Assembly (NCBI GenBank): GCA_019775845.1 | Contig: JADQAV010000007.1 | Location: 124,390-188,389 of the forward strand | DNA length: 64,000 nucleotides | Direction of reading: 5' to 3' | From: Myrmaecium sp. VS I D KN 1 | Taxonomy: Eukaryota; Ascomycota; Dothideomycetes; Valsariales; Valsariaceae | Part shown: in pieces, positions 41,930 through 54,542 of the stretch | How the letters are laid out: each line of letters starts with the position of its first letter | Numbering within the stretch: the first letter of the stretch is position 1 | The notes under the pieces: model-generated | Seen by the model: the letters and a program-made list of their open reading frames with translations, nothing else | Told to the model about the DNA's origin: nothing | The model's database searches: none | Position numbers and translations under genes: made by a program

Positions 41930-44900
41930 ATGACCTCGAGACAGCCGGAGCGGCCCACGCCCGCCGACGAAGAGATTCCCGGTGGCTGGCCAGCGACGCC
42001 CGCCGACTCCAGCAGAGCCCATTCGTACACGACGTCGAGGCAGCCGAGCTCGATCCTTGGCAGCGGGCAGAATACTCCACGTGCAGCAGCACCGGCCGGG
42101 GACGATGGCACCTACCTCGACTATGTGGAGGTGCACGGCCAACAGCCTGAGGTGGCGGCCCCGGCGCCCGTCCATCAACAACAACAGAACACACGCGAGC
42201 AACACGATGCCGCGATAGTCGCGCCTATTCCTATCCCCATGGAGCAGTACTCCACCAACAGCACCGCCGTGCCCTCCCTGACCACGCCGCCCCAGGAGAA
42301 GGAAATCCACGAGGGCGCAGTCGGAGGTCCATATGAGGAAGCCGAGTCCGTCAAAGACGACAGCGCGTCCGACGAGCGCGACGGATTCGCGCCGATCAAG
42401 TCGCAAAGCAGCCGACCGCCGTTGCAGCATCGCGGCTCCAGCCGGCCCGTGTCCGAAGAAGATCTGTTCAAGACGCTCTCGCGACGCCGGACGAACCAGT
42501 CTGGCAGATCCGCCGAAACGTCCGACGACGATGCCGAGCAGGCCGAGATTAACCGGCTCATGTCGCGGATGTTCGGCCAGAGCCGCCGCGAGGCGTCGGA
42601 GGAAGAGAAGACGAGGCATGTCGGCGTCGTGTTCAAGCATTTGACGGTCCGGGGCATGGGTCTCGGTGCTGCGCTCCAGCCTACAGTGGCGGATCTCTTC
42701 TTGGGACTCCCGCGCTTCCTGAAGAACCTCGTTACCAAGGGCCCCCGGCGAGCCGCCAATAAGCCTCCCGTTCGGACAATCATCGACGACTTCTCTGGAT
42801 GCGTCAAACCCGGCGAGATGCTCCTGGTCCTTGGTCGTCCTGGCGCCGGCTGTTCCACCTTCCTCAAGGTCATTGGTAACCAGCGATTCGGCTTCGAAAG
42901 CATCGAGGGAGAGGTGACGTACGGTGGCACGGATGCAAAAACCATGGGCAAGAGATATCGCAGCGAAGTACTCTATAACCCGGAAGATGATCTACATTAC
43001 GCCACTCTCAAAGTGAAGGACACGCTCAAGTTCGCCCTCAAAACCCGAACTCCTGGCAAGGACTCGCGGAAGGAAGGGGAAAGCCGCAGCGACTACGTCA
43101 ACGAGTTTCTGCGGGTCGTCTCCAAGCTCTTCTGGATCGAGCACACGATGGGCACCAAGGTCGGCAACGAGTATGTTCGGGGTGTGTCCGGCGGCGAACG
43201 AAAGCGTGTCTCGATTGCCGAGGCGATGATCACGAAGGCGAGCGTTCAATCGTGGGACAACAGTACGAAAGGTCTCGATGCTTCTACTGCGCTAGAATAC
43301 GTGCAAAGCCTGAGGTCCCTCACGAACATGGCCAACATCTCCACCAGCGTCGCCCTCTACCAAGCAGGCGAGAGTCTGTACGAACTCTTCGACAAGGTCC
43401 TCCTCATCGACGAAGGGCGATGCTGCTACTTTGGCCCGACCGACAAGGCCGCCGCCTACTTCAAGCAGCTGGGCTTCGTCCAACCGGAACGCTGGACGAC
43501 GGCCGATTTCTTGACGTCGGTCTCCGATCCACACGAACGGCACATCAAGGAAGGGTGGGAGGACCGCGTCCCGCGGTCGGCCGACCAATTCGGCGACGCG
43601 TTCAAGAAAAGCGAGCAGTACCAAGCCAACCTGCGCGAGATCGACGAGTTCGAGGAAGAGACCCGCAGACTCGCCGAGGAGCGTCGCGCCGCGCAGACCA
43701 AGGCGACCAAGAAGAAGAACTTCACCCTGCCCTTCCACAAGCAGGTCATGGCGTGCACCCGGCGCCAGGCTCTCGTCATGCTGGGCGACAAGCAGTCGCT
43801 CATCGGCAAATGGGGGGGCATCCTGTTCCAAGCGCTCATCGTAGGCAGTTTGTTCTACGACCTTCCCAAGACGAGCTCCGGCGTTTTCACCCGCGGCGGT
43901 GTTATGTTCTTCATGCTTCTCTTCAACGCGCTTCTTGCTCTGGCCGAGCTCACCGCCTCCTTCCAGAGCCGTCCGATCCTTCTCAAGCACAAGAGCTTCT
44001 CGTTCTACCGTCCTTCGGCTTACGCAATCGCGCAAACCGTTGTGGATGCCCCGTTGGTTTTAGTCCAGGTCGTCATCTTCGATGTCGTGGTCTACTTCAT
44101 GGCCAACCTTCAGAGAACCGCCTCGCAGTTCTTCATCTCCTTGCTGTTCCTCTGGATCCTGACTATGACCATGTACTCTTTCTTCCGAGCGATCGGTGCA
44201 CTAGTCGGCTCCCTCGATGCAGCGACCCGCGTCACCGGCGTTGCCATCCAAGCGCTCGTCGTGTACACCGGCTATCTGATCCCACCCGCAAAGATGCACC
44301 CATGGTTCTCATGGATCCGCTGGATCAACCCGGTTCAATACGGCTTCGAGGCGCTCATGGCCAACGAGTTCTACAACCTGGAGATCCAATGCGTGGCGCC
44401 GTACCTGGTGCCCCAAGGGCCCAACGTCCAGTCGCAGTACCAGTCCTGCGCGATTCAGGGCAGCCGGCCGGGCTCGACCGTCGTCCGGGGCTCGGACTAC
44501 ATCAAGACGGCGTACTCGTACTCGCGTTCGCACCTCTGGCGCAACTTCGGTTTCATCTGCGCCTTCTTCATCTTCTTCATCTTCCTGACCGCCGTGGGGA
44601 TGGAGCTACAGAAGCCCAACAAGGGCGGTGGCGCCGTCACGATCTACAAGCGCGGCCAGGTCCCCCAAGCGGTCGAGAAGGCGATGGATGAGGGTACGCA
44701 GCCTCGCGATGAGGAGGCGGGCGAAGTTCAAGCAGCGGGAGCAGGCGGTCCTGAGGATAGGTCTTCTAGCTCCGACGAGGATCCGGCTAAGGGTGTCGCG
44801 AAAAACGAGACCATCTTCACGTGGCAGGGCGTCAACTATACCATACCTTATGAAGGGGGCGAAAGGAAGTTGCTTCAGGACGTGCAGGGCTACGTCAAAC

Positions 44901-46846
44901 CCGGCAAGCTCACCGCGCTTATGGGTGCTTCTGGAGCGGGTAAAACTACTCTGCTGAACACCCTTGCCCAGCGTATCCGCTTTGGCGTCGTTACTGGCGA
45001 CTTCTTGGTCGATGGCCGCCCGCTGCCCAAGTCCTTCCAGCGATCTGCTGGCTTCGCGGAGCAGATGGATGTACACGAACCTACAGCGACCGTCCGCGAA
45101 GCCCTTCGCTTCTCTGCTAAGCTGAGGCAACCCAAGGAAGTCCCGCTGCAGGAGAAGTATGATTACTGCGAGAAGATCATCGATCTGCTGGAGATGAGGG
45201 AAATCGCTGGTGCGGCGATCGGAAAGCCCGGTGCCGGTCTGAACCAGGAGCAGCGCAAGCGTCTCACCATCGGTGTCGAGTTGGCGAGCAAGCCTGAGTT
45301 GCTGATGTTCTTGGACGAGCCGACATCTGGTCTGGACTCCGGAGCTGCATTCAACATCGTCAGATTCCTGAGGAAGCTGGCGGATGCGGGTCAAGCAATC
45401 CTGTGTACGATCCATCAGCCCTCCTCGGTCCTATTCGAGCATTTCGATCAGCTTCTGCTATTGAAAAGCGGAGGTCGCACGGTCTATTTCGGCGAGCTGG
45501 GCCACGACTCGCGCACGCTGCTCGACTACCTTGAGCGTAACGGCGGGAAGAAGTGTCCTCCCAAGGCTAACCCGGCAGAGCACATGCTTGAGGTGATCGG
45601 GGCCGGTAATCCCGACTACAAAGGCCAGGATTGGGGAGATGTTTGGGCCAAGTCCGAAGAGAATAAGAAGCTGACCGAGGAGATCAGTCACATCATCAAG
45701 GAACGCCGGAATGCAGGTACCGAGGCGAAGACCAACGATAGCCGCGAGTATGCCATGCCTTTGGGTACTCAAATCTTCTCTGTTGTGCACCGCAGTTTCG
45801 TGCACATGTGGAGGAACCCGCCTTATGTGATGTAAGTTGGTTACGCCCCTCTTCGAAGCGTTTCATGCTAACAATCGATCAGCGGCATCTTCATGCTACA
45901 CATCTTCACCGGTCTCTTCAATACGTTTACCTTCTGGCACCTGGGCAACAGTCAGATCGACATGCAGTCCCGTCTCTTCTCCGTGTTTATGACGCTCACG
46001 ATCGCGCCGCCCCTGATCCAGCAGCTGCAGCCACGCTTCATCGATTCGCGTTCCATCTACGCTTCACGCGAAGGCAACTCGAAGATCTACAGCTGGTTCG
46101 CCTTCGTCTGGGGCGCCGTCCTGTCCGAGCTCCCGTACCGGATCGCCGCCGGGACCATCTACTGGTGCTGCTGGTACTGGGGAACGTGGTTTCCGCGCGA
46201 CACCTACACTTCGGTCTCCGTCTGGGCGTTCGTCATCTCCTTCGAGCTCTTCTATTGCGGCTTCGGTCAGGCCATCGCCTCTTTCGCGCCCAACGAGTTG
46301 CTGGCTTCCCTTCTCGTCCCGCTCTTCTTCACCTTCATCGTCTCCTTCTGCGGCGTCGTCGTGCCGTACGCCGCTCTTCCGTACTTCTGGCGCTCGTGGA
46401 TGTACTGGCTCACCCCCTTCCACTATCTCCTCGAAGGCGTGCTGGGCCTCATCATCGACGGGGTCCCGGTGCAGTGCTCCAGCAACGAGCTCGCCAAGTT
46501 CGCCGCGCCGCCGGGTCAGACGTGCGAGTCGTACGCGGGCGCGTACGCGGCGCAGTCCGGCGGGTACGTGACGCAGTACAACAGCACCCTCTGCGGCTTC
46601 TGCCAGTACAAGAGCGGCAACGCCTTCGGCGCCTCGTTCAACGTGTACCCGCGCCACGTCTGGCGCAACTACGGCATCTTCTGGGCGTACATCCTCTTCA
46701 ACTTCGCCGTCGTCTTCTTCTGCACCTGGCTCTACCTGCAGGGCGGCCGGCAGATCAAGGACGCCTTGAGCCCGAAGGCGCGGCGAAACAAGCGCGAGAC
46801 GCGGAAGCGGCAGCAGGAGGCGGAGACGGGTGGGGAGAAGGCGTGA
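41930..46846 (+). CDS. Full-size PDR-type (ABCG) multidrug ABC transporter
   Basis: A plasma-membrane pump of the fungal pleiotropic drug resistance subfamily, exporting hydrophobic compounds such as azoles or toxins. Exons 41930-45831 and 45883-46846 (51-nt intron with a GCTAAC branch site) give 1621 residues in the order NBD1-TMD1-NBD2-TMD2. A long disordered N-terminus (about 200 residues) comes first. NBD1 has the degenerate Walker A GRPGAGCST (about 302-310, Cys in place of Lys) and signature VSGGERKR (about 420). TMD1 covers about 625-930 with its large extracellular loop. NBD2 has a canonical Walker A GASGAGKTT (about 1000) but a degenerate signature LNQEQRKR, the usual PDR asymmetry that leaves one competent ATP site. 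TMD2 (1300-1600) carries a Cys-bearing extracellular loop. The single late intron falls at the start of TMD2. The substrate cannot be predicted. Confidence 0.95.
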
Positions 46847-47407
46847 GGGTGGCGTGGGTGGTCGGTTGTGCTGGTGGTGCTTGTGCTGTTTCCTCTCCTT
46901 CGATTGGGTTAAGGACTCTCCCTCTCTCTCTTTCTCTTTCTCCTTCTCCTTGGATGGGAAGCGCTTCTTTCCTAATATTCCTGCTCTCCTTTTCCTTTTC
47001 TACTTGAATACATCATCTTTTTTACTCCATTTCTCTGGCTTGGTGGTTGAGCATATGCGCGGCGCGTTGGGCTGGGCTTTGTTCGGGTGCAGTGTGGGGA
47101 TCGATATACAGCACATGTAACGGTGCCAGACGATTGTCGATGTACGTCCGTACGGTTTTTGTTGGATTTCGAAAAAGCGATAACGGCGGATGGTTCACTG
47201 CAACAAATCAACAAACATAAGTACCTAATGTATTTCCATCGTACGAGGTCAGCGCTTCCACAAACAAGAGACGTGCAAGTACATACTGTACCTACCCAAA
47301 AAGCGTAAAGCACGACGGGAAAACGTGGGCGTCGGTGGGGCCCGGAGGAGACGAACCGGCACCCCGCATTCACTAAGGGAAGTCGCCTATTTAGGCTGGC
47401 CCCACCC

Positions 47408-47442
47408 NNNNNNNNNNNNNNNNNNNNNNNNNNNNNNNNNNN
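47408..47442. other. Assembly gap (35 N) between identical 10-mers
   Basis: The last ten bases before the gap (47398-47407) and the first ten after it (47443-47452) are both GGCCCCACCC. A run of 16 C follows at 47460-47475. Confidence 0.95.
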
Positions 47443-48011
47443 GGCCCCACCCCCTCTTTCCCCCCCCCCCCCCCCACTTCCTTCCGTGCGCGCGCGGCCG
47501 GACAAGATCGTTCTCGGACGTGCACACGACCACATTGGCATGGCCTCGACGGCGCCCACGAACGTTTCCGATGGGATGCAGTGTATTTGATGCGGCGGGA
47601 TGAGACGGTCACTAGTCGTCGCTATGGTTATATGTATATGCTGAGGTTGATATATTCAATCCCCGTCAGGCAAACTGTTCATCTGCTATCTTCTAGCGAC
47701 TCGCACGACAGCCGCGCCGGCTGGCTTGGTCAGTCGTGATGTACTATTTATACTGCCCTTATCAGTATGCAGGGATGTTACTGCTTTGAGAGTATCGTTC
47801 GTGTCCCGTTCGGGGAGACGGAGAGGGGGGGAAGCAATGTCTCGGTGGCTATGGCATGCCATGCGCGTGCGGTAGAGGAGGCGAAGAAGAAGGCAGGAGC
47901 GATGCGACTGAGTAAGAACGATATACGTGAACGTAGTAGCCGTTTAACCGTAGGTCAACGATGGTTTGTAAACCATGTATAGTGATTGAGCTTATCAGCA
48001 GTCACCGCCGT

Positions 48012-48013
<2 letters not shown>

Positions 48014-48059
<46 letters not shown>
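48014..48059. repeat. (AC)n microsatellite
   Basis: 46 bp of uninterrupted AC dinucleotides. Confidence 0.95.
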
Positions 48060-48063
<4 letters not shown>

Positions 48064-49409
48064 CGTCCAAGCAGGCTGTCGCGCATGCACGCCAAGGTAG
48101 ACGAACAAGCGTGAGTAGTTAGCTGCCATGTACCCCGGACGGACGGACTGCGGAGGCGCTGGCGACGGAGACGGGCGCTGAACCACGACCGCCTCCGCAT
48201 CCCGAGGGGATGGTGAACATGGAATGACGACAATAATGACGCCCGGAAGGTCATTGGTCATCCGCGAGGGAAGGGTGTGGGCAAAGTGAGCAGGGACAGT
48301 CCTTTTGGCCCGCCTCTCGTTGGGTCCCATCTGGCCCTCGACCCCGCAGCCTGACGTGGGGAAGCAACCTCACCAGCCTGGTCTCGGCATCCGACCCTCG
48401 GGCATGGCCCGAAAGGGTGAAAGACGACAGGGCGGTTGGCTTGGCCCGCCGCTCGTCTGAATGGACGCGATGCAGCACGTTACAAGCCTGGCCTGACGCC
48501 TCTCCGTGACTCCCGCCATGGGTGAGGGGAAGCGTTGGAGCGAACGAGGAGAAGGTTGAAAGGGTCAAACGGGGGGCATGCCAGCTGGACGACCTGAGCC
48601 TTTACCCTGCAGAAAATACCCGTCAGACCGACCGAAGTGAGGGTCTCTTCCTCGCTCTCAACCCTGAAACGACTCTCTGTTCTTTGTTCACTCCGACCTC
48701 GAAGATCCGACAAACTTGTCCTGTGGCTTGCTTTGCTCCCTCTTCGCTGCGCTCTCGTGCTCTCCGGGACTGCCTGCCGCTTTCCCAGGGCACTGTCGAG
48801 TCCATCCTCATCTCTGTTCCTGCTCCCCCTCTCCCTCGTCTGCTCCCCGGACGTCCATCGGCCTGATTCTCGTCCTGTCTGATCTCCAGAGTCCCCTGCT
48901 GTCGCTGGAGAACACAAGCGCGCAGGCCTCTCGGCTTTAGTGGGCGCTGGCAGTCCCTGGTTGGTGAGCGCCTTCTCCAACTTCGTACAGTACCATATCA
49001 CCTCCCTGCGTCGCGGGTGGTTTCGGGATGCTCGGTCGGCATGTCGCGCCGCAATATGTCCCTGGTCCCATATACCCGAGCTTAAATGCTGATGCCGACA
49101 ATGCTGCCTGGGATCATCTCATATGACAAGATGTTTTGGGTTCTATATTACTCGAATTGCTCCCCGTTGTTCCGTGTTAGCTGTACTTCTCGGTTGCAGA
49201 TCGCTTGTTTGCTGTCTTCGCACACTCTGAGAGCCTTGCGCAGATCTTGCTTCGAACAAGGCCTCAGGTAACTGACATCAGTGGGCACTGTCCTTCAGGT
49301 CATACCTCGATACGCCGACTAAACCTGATTGTGTCGTTCTGGCGAAGCTGGACAACAAGAATTGTTCGACTCTTTTCGTACCTCCATACCAATAAAGCTT
49401 ACTCTGACA

Positions 49410-50486
49410 ATGTCCGGCCGCTCCATCCTTGACTCCGCAAAGACCAAGTCAGAAAGCCTTGTGAACTCGGCAGAAGCAACGATGAAGTCGGCAACGGAGA
49501 ATCCATCCAAGGCTACGACGGACTTTCTCCACACCCCTGCCATGCGAGTCATGCTTCCGTTCATCAACGGCGGGATTGCTGGTATGACCGCAACCACCAT
49601 CATCCAGCCCATTGATATGATCAAGGTGCGGCTGCAGCTTGCCGGCGAAGGCGTCCGAACCGGTCCTAAACCCACGCCATTGTCCGTGACACGAGATGTG
49701 GTCGCAGCAGGCAAGCTGTCCGACCTCTACACGGGGCTCTCTGCCGGCCTTCTCCGGCAAGCCGTCTATACGACCGCGCGACTGGGGCTCTTCGACACTT
49801 TCATGAAGTATCTGGGCGAGTCGGCCAAAACGAAAGGCGCTCAAGTCGGCTTCAAGGAGCGAGCCGGCGCCGGACTTGCCGCCGGTGGGCTAGCGGCACT
49901 GATATCGAACCCGTGCGACCTGTGCCTCATTCGGATGCAAGCCGACGGGTTGAAGCCGGTGGCACAGCGTGCAAACTACACTTCCGTCATCGATGCGCTG
50001 GTCCGCATCTCGAAGAACGAAGGTGTCGCCCGCCTCTGGGCTGGCTGCAATCCCACCGTGGCTCGTGCCATGGCCCTCAACTTCGGTCAACTGGCTTTCT
50101 TCAGCGAGGCGAAGAACCAGCTGAAGAGCACGGGCTTGAGCCCGAGGGAGACGACGCTGGCAGCCTCGGCGATCGCAGGGTTCTTTGCCAGCTTCTTCAG
50201 CCTGCCTTTTGATTTTGTCAAGACGCGGCTACAGAAGCAGACCAAAGGTCCCGATGGAAAGCTCCCGTATAAAGGTACGGTCGATTGCTTCCTGAAGGTT
50301 GCGAGGGAGGAAGGCCTGTTGCGGTTCTACCGCGGGTTCGGAACATATTATGTCAGGATCGCACCGCATGCGTAAGTTTTCTCTAGCGGAGATGCCATGT
50401 GAGCGAGTGGTTTAGTTAGCTGACCGGATGAAAACAGGATGATCACGCTGATCGTAGCCGACTACCTTGGCTTCATCACCAAATAA
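49410..50486 (+). CDS. Mitochondrial carrier, 2-oxoglutarate/malate type
   Basis: An inner-membrane SLC25 exchanger, closest in motif pattern to the oxoglutarate/malate and dicarboxylate carriers that link the matrix to the cytosol. Exons 49410-50371 and 50438-50486 encode 336 residues. Three carrier repeats carry the Px[DE]xx[KR] motifs PIDMIKVRLQ, PCDLCLIRMQ and PFDFVKTRLQ. The stretch around repeat 2, LIRMQADG followed by NYTSVIDALVRISKNEGVARLW and GCNPTVARAMALNFGQLAFFSEAK, parallels the animal oxoglutarate carrier. The first ~45 residues form an extra hydrophilic N-terminal segment not needed for the carrier core. The last exon adds only 16 codons including the stop and ends DYLGFITK. Substrate choice is inferred from motif similarity and should be held loosely. 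A link to gluconeogenesis with the PEP carboxykinase nearby is possible. Confidence 0.9.
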
Positions 50487-51069
50487 GCTGAGGGGGAAGA
50501 ACAGACGGGTCTAGGACGCATGACGGGTGTAGTGAGCTGGATCTCAGAGCTTCAGAAGGACGACCGTCGGACTCAATGTTTATATGTCTTTTTGGGACGG
50601 CGTTCTGACTGCTTCGGCATACGTATGCCGCTTTCGAGTTTGTGACGTGTCCTGCACGCAACGATATGTACGCCTGTGAAGTTGCGAGGAGGCTGTTCAT
50701 TCCGGGTAACAGAGGAAGTCCATCTTTTGGAAGGCTGGAGCCAGCTAGCCCCTAGGTAGAAGCCGGCGTGATGTTGAGGATTTTTCAGACTCGGCCACGG
50801 TCCCTCTTCCGCTTCAGTTAACGGAACTGTCCTCGCACGTGACGTATTTTCGTCCAGGCGCCTTGAGGCCTGAGGCATATGCTTCCTTCTTCTTCCTGCC
50901 GTGGCGATTGTCGTCGTCGTTTGCTACTATGATCAACGTTGCCTGAGGTTCCGATGTACGGAGGTGAAAGAAAAGTCCGGGCCAGCCTCACCGGTCCGGC
51001 GTGAAAGGATGCGCTAAGCCCCAGATCCGAAGCACCTCCGTCATCGTCAACCCTGAAACGCATTGTAGC

Positions 51070-51121
51070 CATCTCATCCCATCCTCATCCTCATCCTCAC
51101 CCTCATCCTGATCCTGATCCT
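51070..51121. repeat. (CATCCT)n-like hexamer repeat
   Basis: About eight imperfect CATCCT/GATCCT units in the SFT1 promoter or leader. Confidence 0.9.
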
Positions 51122-51262
51122 CCCAGACAGTCCAGACCTCTACCTCACCCAAACCCGACAGACCAACCTCAACCCGCACGAACACATCATCCACACGCCC
51201 CCATCTTCAGCACCTATCCACCCTCAGCCGCACACATCCGCTCGCACAGCAAGCCGACCCGT

Positions 51263-51286
51263 ACCACCACCACCACCACCACCACC
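51263..51286. repeat. (ACC)n run abutting the SFT1 start codon
   Basis: Eight perfect ACC units end directly at the ATG, so they lie in the 5' leader of the messenger. Confidence 0.95.
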
Positions 51287-51681
51287 ATGTCCGACGCCTA
51301 CGAGCGCGAACGCCAAAACAACTCCCGCCTCGACGAGCTCGCCTCCAAAGTCTCCGCGCTGCGCGGGGTCACCATCGACATCTACGACAACGCGCGCGAC
51401 CAGCGCGTCATCGACAGTTCGGTAAGTTTCCACCTTCCCCTTCCCTCCTCCCCTTCCACAAAACCCCCGCTGACTCCCTCCCTCCCCAACAGACCGAAGC
51501 CTTCTCCTCCTTCTCCGCCTCGCTCACCGGGTCCGCCACCCGGCTCGGCCGCATGGCCGCCGCCGGCAACAAGGTCGCCGTCCTCAAGCTCGCCGCCATC
51601 CTCGCCGGCCTCGTCATCCTGCTCTGGTGGATCGGCGGCTGGCTCTTCGCCGGCGGTGGTGGTGGGGCGTCGAAGGCGTGA
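51287..51681 (+). CDS. SFT1: SFT1-like Golgi Qc-SNARE
   Basis: A small tail-anchored SNARE acting in retrograde traffic within the Golgi. Two exons, 51287-51421 and 51493-51681 (71-nt intron, GTAAGT donor), encode 107 residues. The SNARE heptad region covers about residues 12-70, with the zero-layer glutamine at Q39 (DNARDQR). A single hydrophobic C-terminal helix (VAVLKLAAILAGLVILLWWIGGWLF) anchors it, followed by a short Gly-rich end. The yeast SFT1 protein is 97 residues and its gene also has an intron; Bet1 is the alternative but is longer and has a longer hydrophilic N-terminus. The intron splits the SNARE motif just after the zero layer. It converges with the ArfGAP gene downstream, another Golgi/endosome traffic factor. 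Confidence 0.85.
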
Positions 51682-52566
51682 TGGGAAGGGAAATGGATGG
51701 GAAAGGGAAAGGGAAAGGGAAGGGTCGATGCAAGGGCTGTGCGGTATGGCGAATGGAAGTAAAGGTGGGGGAAAGAAAGTCAAGCAGAAGTTTAGGGGCC
51801 CGATGACGTACATGAAGGCGGAGGACGCAGCGCGTCCCTAGTGAAGAGGGCGAAGGGACGTGAGAATCGCGAGGAGGGTACCGCAACGCAGTACTGTGGT
51901 GGATGAACGCGCCCCCGTGACGGCGCTGGGACGGGTGTTACGAGATTCAGAGATGGAGACACGAAGATTCCGAGGGCGAACGTGGGGGGGCCCTTTCTCC
52001 CCTTTCCCAGCCAGCAAGGAAATGATCGCGCGATCTCGACATGTATGGGCGCAGTCGTCGGAGAGGAAAGAGAAACGGCCACGTAGAAGACGGAAGCCAG
52101 CAGGCGGGCGGTCTTTGTGTACGAGTCACAATTAAGCAAAGCGCCTGGATCAGTCATGTTCTGATGGAGTTTCGGCAGGTCTGTCGGTTTAGTAGTGGGG
52201 GGTAACAACGGAGTTATCAGGTGTTTGAGTTGCATTGATGGATTCCCCTATATCCCTTCATAGCAATCTAGTCATTTTATTACCTATACACATCTTTTCG
52301 TATAACTCCTCACGCAGGATTGGCACCGCAACAACAAGTTACCATGAGGGACCCGATAGTACATTTTCTCGTATAGTTTGCCCTCACGATTCTGTTCGAA
52401 CAGTTCCTTTTCCCATGCCGTTGGGACTCATTCCATTCAACGAACAGGACGCCTGATATCATAATCATGGCGCTATGCTTCCTTACAAACGAGTGAACAT
52501 CAACCTCTAGACACGCCGGCCCTTAATCACCCCAACCACACGAAGTCAACCCAACTCCGAGTCCCT
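51682..52566. other. Intergenic between convergent SFT1 and ArfGAP genes
   Basis: Only 3' flanks are expected here. A GGGAAA-type short tandem run follows the SFT1 stop (51685-51725). No other feature seen. Confidence 0.5.
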
Positions 52567-54542
52567 CTACTCCCAAACATTCGAAAAAAGATCATCAGCT
52601 CCGGCCAACGGCTTCACCGGCGCCGCCGGCTTCGAGCTCGCAGGCGGTGCGCTACTCCATCCACCAAAGTCGTCATCCTGCGTGATCTGCGCGCTAATCG
52701 GCTTTGCCGGGGCAGGCGCGGCGCTTCCCCAACCGCCGAAATCATCGTCAAGGGTTGTGGTCCGGGCCGTAGCGGCAGCAGGGGCAGGGGCAGGCTGAGC
52801 CGCCGTGGTGTTGCTGGATGCCCACGCATCATTGGATCCCCAGGGATCCATTCCGGAGAGGCTGGCGGCGATGTTTGGCACTGCTGCCGGAGTTGGTTTG
52901 GGCTGAGGTTGAGAGGCAGGTGCCGGGTTAGAGAGATTGAAGGGAGAGTTGGTGTACGAGGGTGAAGTCGGCTTGGGCGCCTGCGCGGTAGGTTTCGAGG
53001 GCATGGAGAAGTCGAAGAGATCGCCCATGGCGCCAGGAGCGGTAGTGGCTGGCTTGGAAGCCGTAGACGTTGCCGCTGATGCCAAGGAAGAGAAGTCGCC
53101 GAACCCACTGTTGCTGCTGAAAGTGCGATTGTGTGGCGGTGGGGATGTGGCCTTGCTCGAAGGCTGAGAGAGTGTATCGAAAAAGCTACCGCCACCTCCA
53201 AAGGTGCTGCTGGTACTCGGCTTCGGACTGGAGCGGGCGCTGCTGGAACTCAAGAGATCGGCGAAAGGAGACGGTTTAGGCTGTGCAGGCGCAGCCGGGG
53301 ACGCGAAGCTCAAGCTACTAAACGCATCGTTGAGTCCACCGAGCCCGCCGGCAGCGGTCGGCGACTGCATGGTTGGAGACGCCAACCCGCCAAAGGCATC
53401 AATCTGTTGAGGCTGTGGTTGCGGTACAGGCTTCGGCGCCGAAGCGTACAACGACAGGATGGATTGCTTGAGATCGGGCCGTGAAGGCATAGATGGACTA
53501 GGGTTGGTGATGCTCGCAGGTCTTGACGGTGCTGATGTTGATGTGCCAAAGAAGTCAAGTCCAAGTAGCGAATCACCTGGCTTCGTCTGCTTCGGGGGTG
53601 CCGCATCTGCTTTTGGTGGAGGCCTGCCGACAGCGGGTCCGGTCGTACTCGGACGGGCTGGCGCCGCCACAGGCTCGTCCCCGCCGATCAGGTCCACCGT
53701 TTGCTGTGCCGCTGCGGGAGCCTGTCTCCGTTGTGGTCCGCTAGAGTTAGAAGCCGCTCGCTGAGACGCCGAGCGCTCGAGTTTGGCCTTCTCTTGTACT
53801 ACGTTCAACGGCTTCGAGACGTCAGTAGTGGCTTCATGATAAAGCCGGCGAGAATCGAGACATACAACATCGTCGTCTCCTTCGGTATCGAGGGTGGCTG
53901 GATCGGGCATGGGCCCATCCATCACCCAACGCTTCGAGTCGTACTTCGTGCGGATGAAGTTCTCGATTTTGCTACGAAACGTCAGTTGCCAGTGAGATAG
54001 TCACAGTTATATTGATGTACCTTTCAGACGGAATGTGGCCGGGTGCCAGCTTCGCTTCCCAGTATCTGTGCATGTCAGCCTTGCTCCATTGCCGGTGGCA
54101 TCCACAAGTGCATACTTGTTCGCTCGGGCATTCCCCCATCGCAGCATGCTCTGCAGTTGCTCGTCCGTCCAAGTATCAAGATCGACGGACTTGACTCGGC
54201 TGATGTGTGTTCCCATCCCGCGATGAATACCGGAGCATCTACCGTCACGTATTAGCACGACCTCGGTGGGCTCATCGTCACGCGGTCAGGGGGTTGATGT
54301 AATCGCACCGAATGCAAATGAAGACGCCCAGATTCCAGCTGGCCCATCGTGGATCTGTCCATGGGAGTCAGAAGCTTTCTGTGGGAGCGAGGCCGACTTT
54401 AAGGTGGCAGCGGTGATGGGAACGTACGCTTGTTGCGCTTGCAGTCGGCGCACGACTTGTTGGCTTCAAGCTTGACCAAGCTCTTGAGGGTTTGCTGGTT
54501 TTGAGCTGCGCGGTCGGCAGCCGGATTTGGTCGCCTGGACAT
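52567..54542 (-). CDS. AGE2: ArfGAP of the AGE2/SMAP type with clathrin-adaptor motifs
   Basis: Stimulates GTP hydrolysis on Arf at Golgi or endosomal membranes. Five exons, 54542-54428, 54354-54309, 54238-54116, 54065-54021 and 53971-52567, encode 577 residues. The ArfGAP zinc finger is complete after splicing: [20 protein letters not shown] then CIRC, with the arginine finger region [19 protein letters not shown] and ANKYWEAKL. The small exons (46 and 45 nt) lie inside this domain, so single-exon prediction misses it. The long C-terminal part is disordered, Ser/Pro/Ala-rich, with short linear motifs: LLGLD (clathrin box type), DPW and NDAW (adaptor-ear type), FADLL, two DDDFGGW repeats and a final DDLFSNVWE. 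These motifs fit a coat-associated ArfGAP. AGE2 is preferred over GTS1 because no UBA domain is seen. Confidence 0.9.

Larger units (their letters stand above)
46847..49409. other. 2.6-kb region between ABC transporter and mitochondrial carrier
   Basis: No defensible gene. Contains an N gap, C homopolymer, CA microsatellite and a TACATACTGTACCTACC-type motif at about 47280-47297. CT-rich DNA at 48640-48900 precedes the carrier gene and may include its promoter or leader. Confidence 0.5.
50487..51286. other. Intergenic between carrier and SFT1
   Basis: 800 bp without a gene; holds two simple repeats close to the SFT1 start (listed) and the SFT1 promoter. Confidence 0.5.

Noticed and set aside
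43252-44691. 479-codon open frame on the plus strand
   Set aside because: Second-frame shadow of the PDR transporter.
45808-47007. 399-codon open frame on the plus strand
   Set aside because: Shadow of the second transporter exon; the spliced frame gives normal membrane helices.
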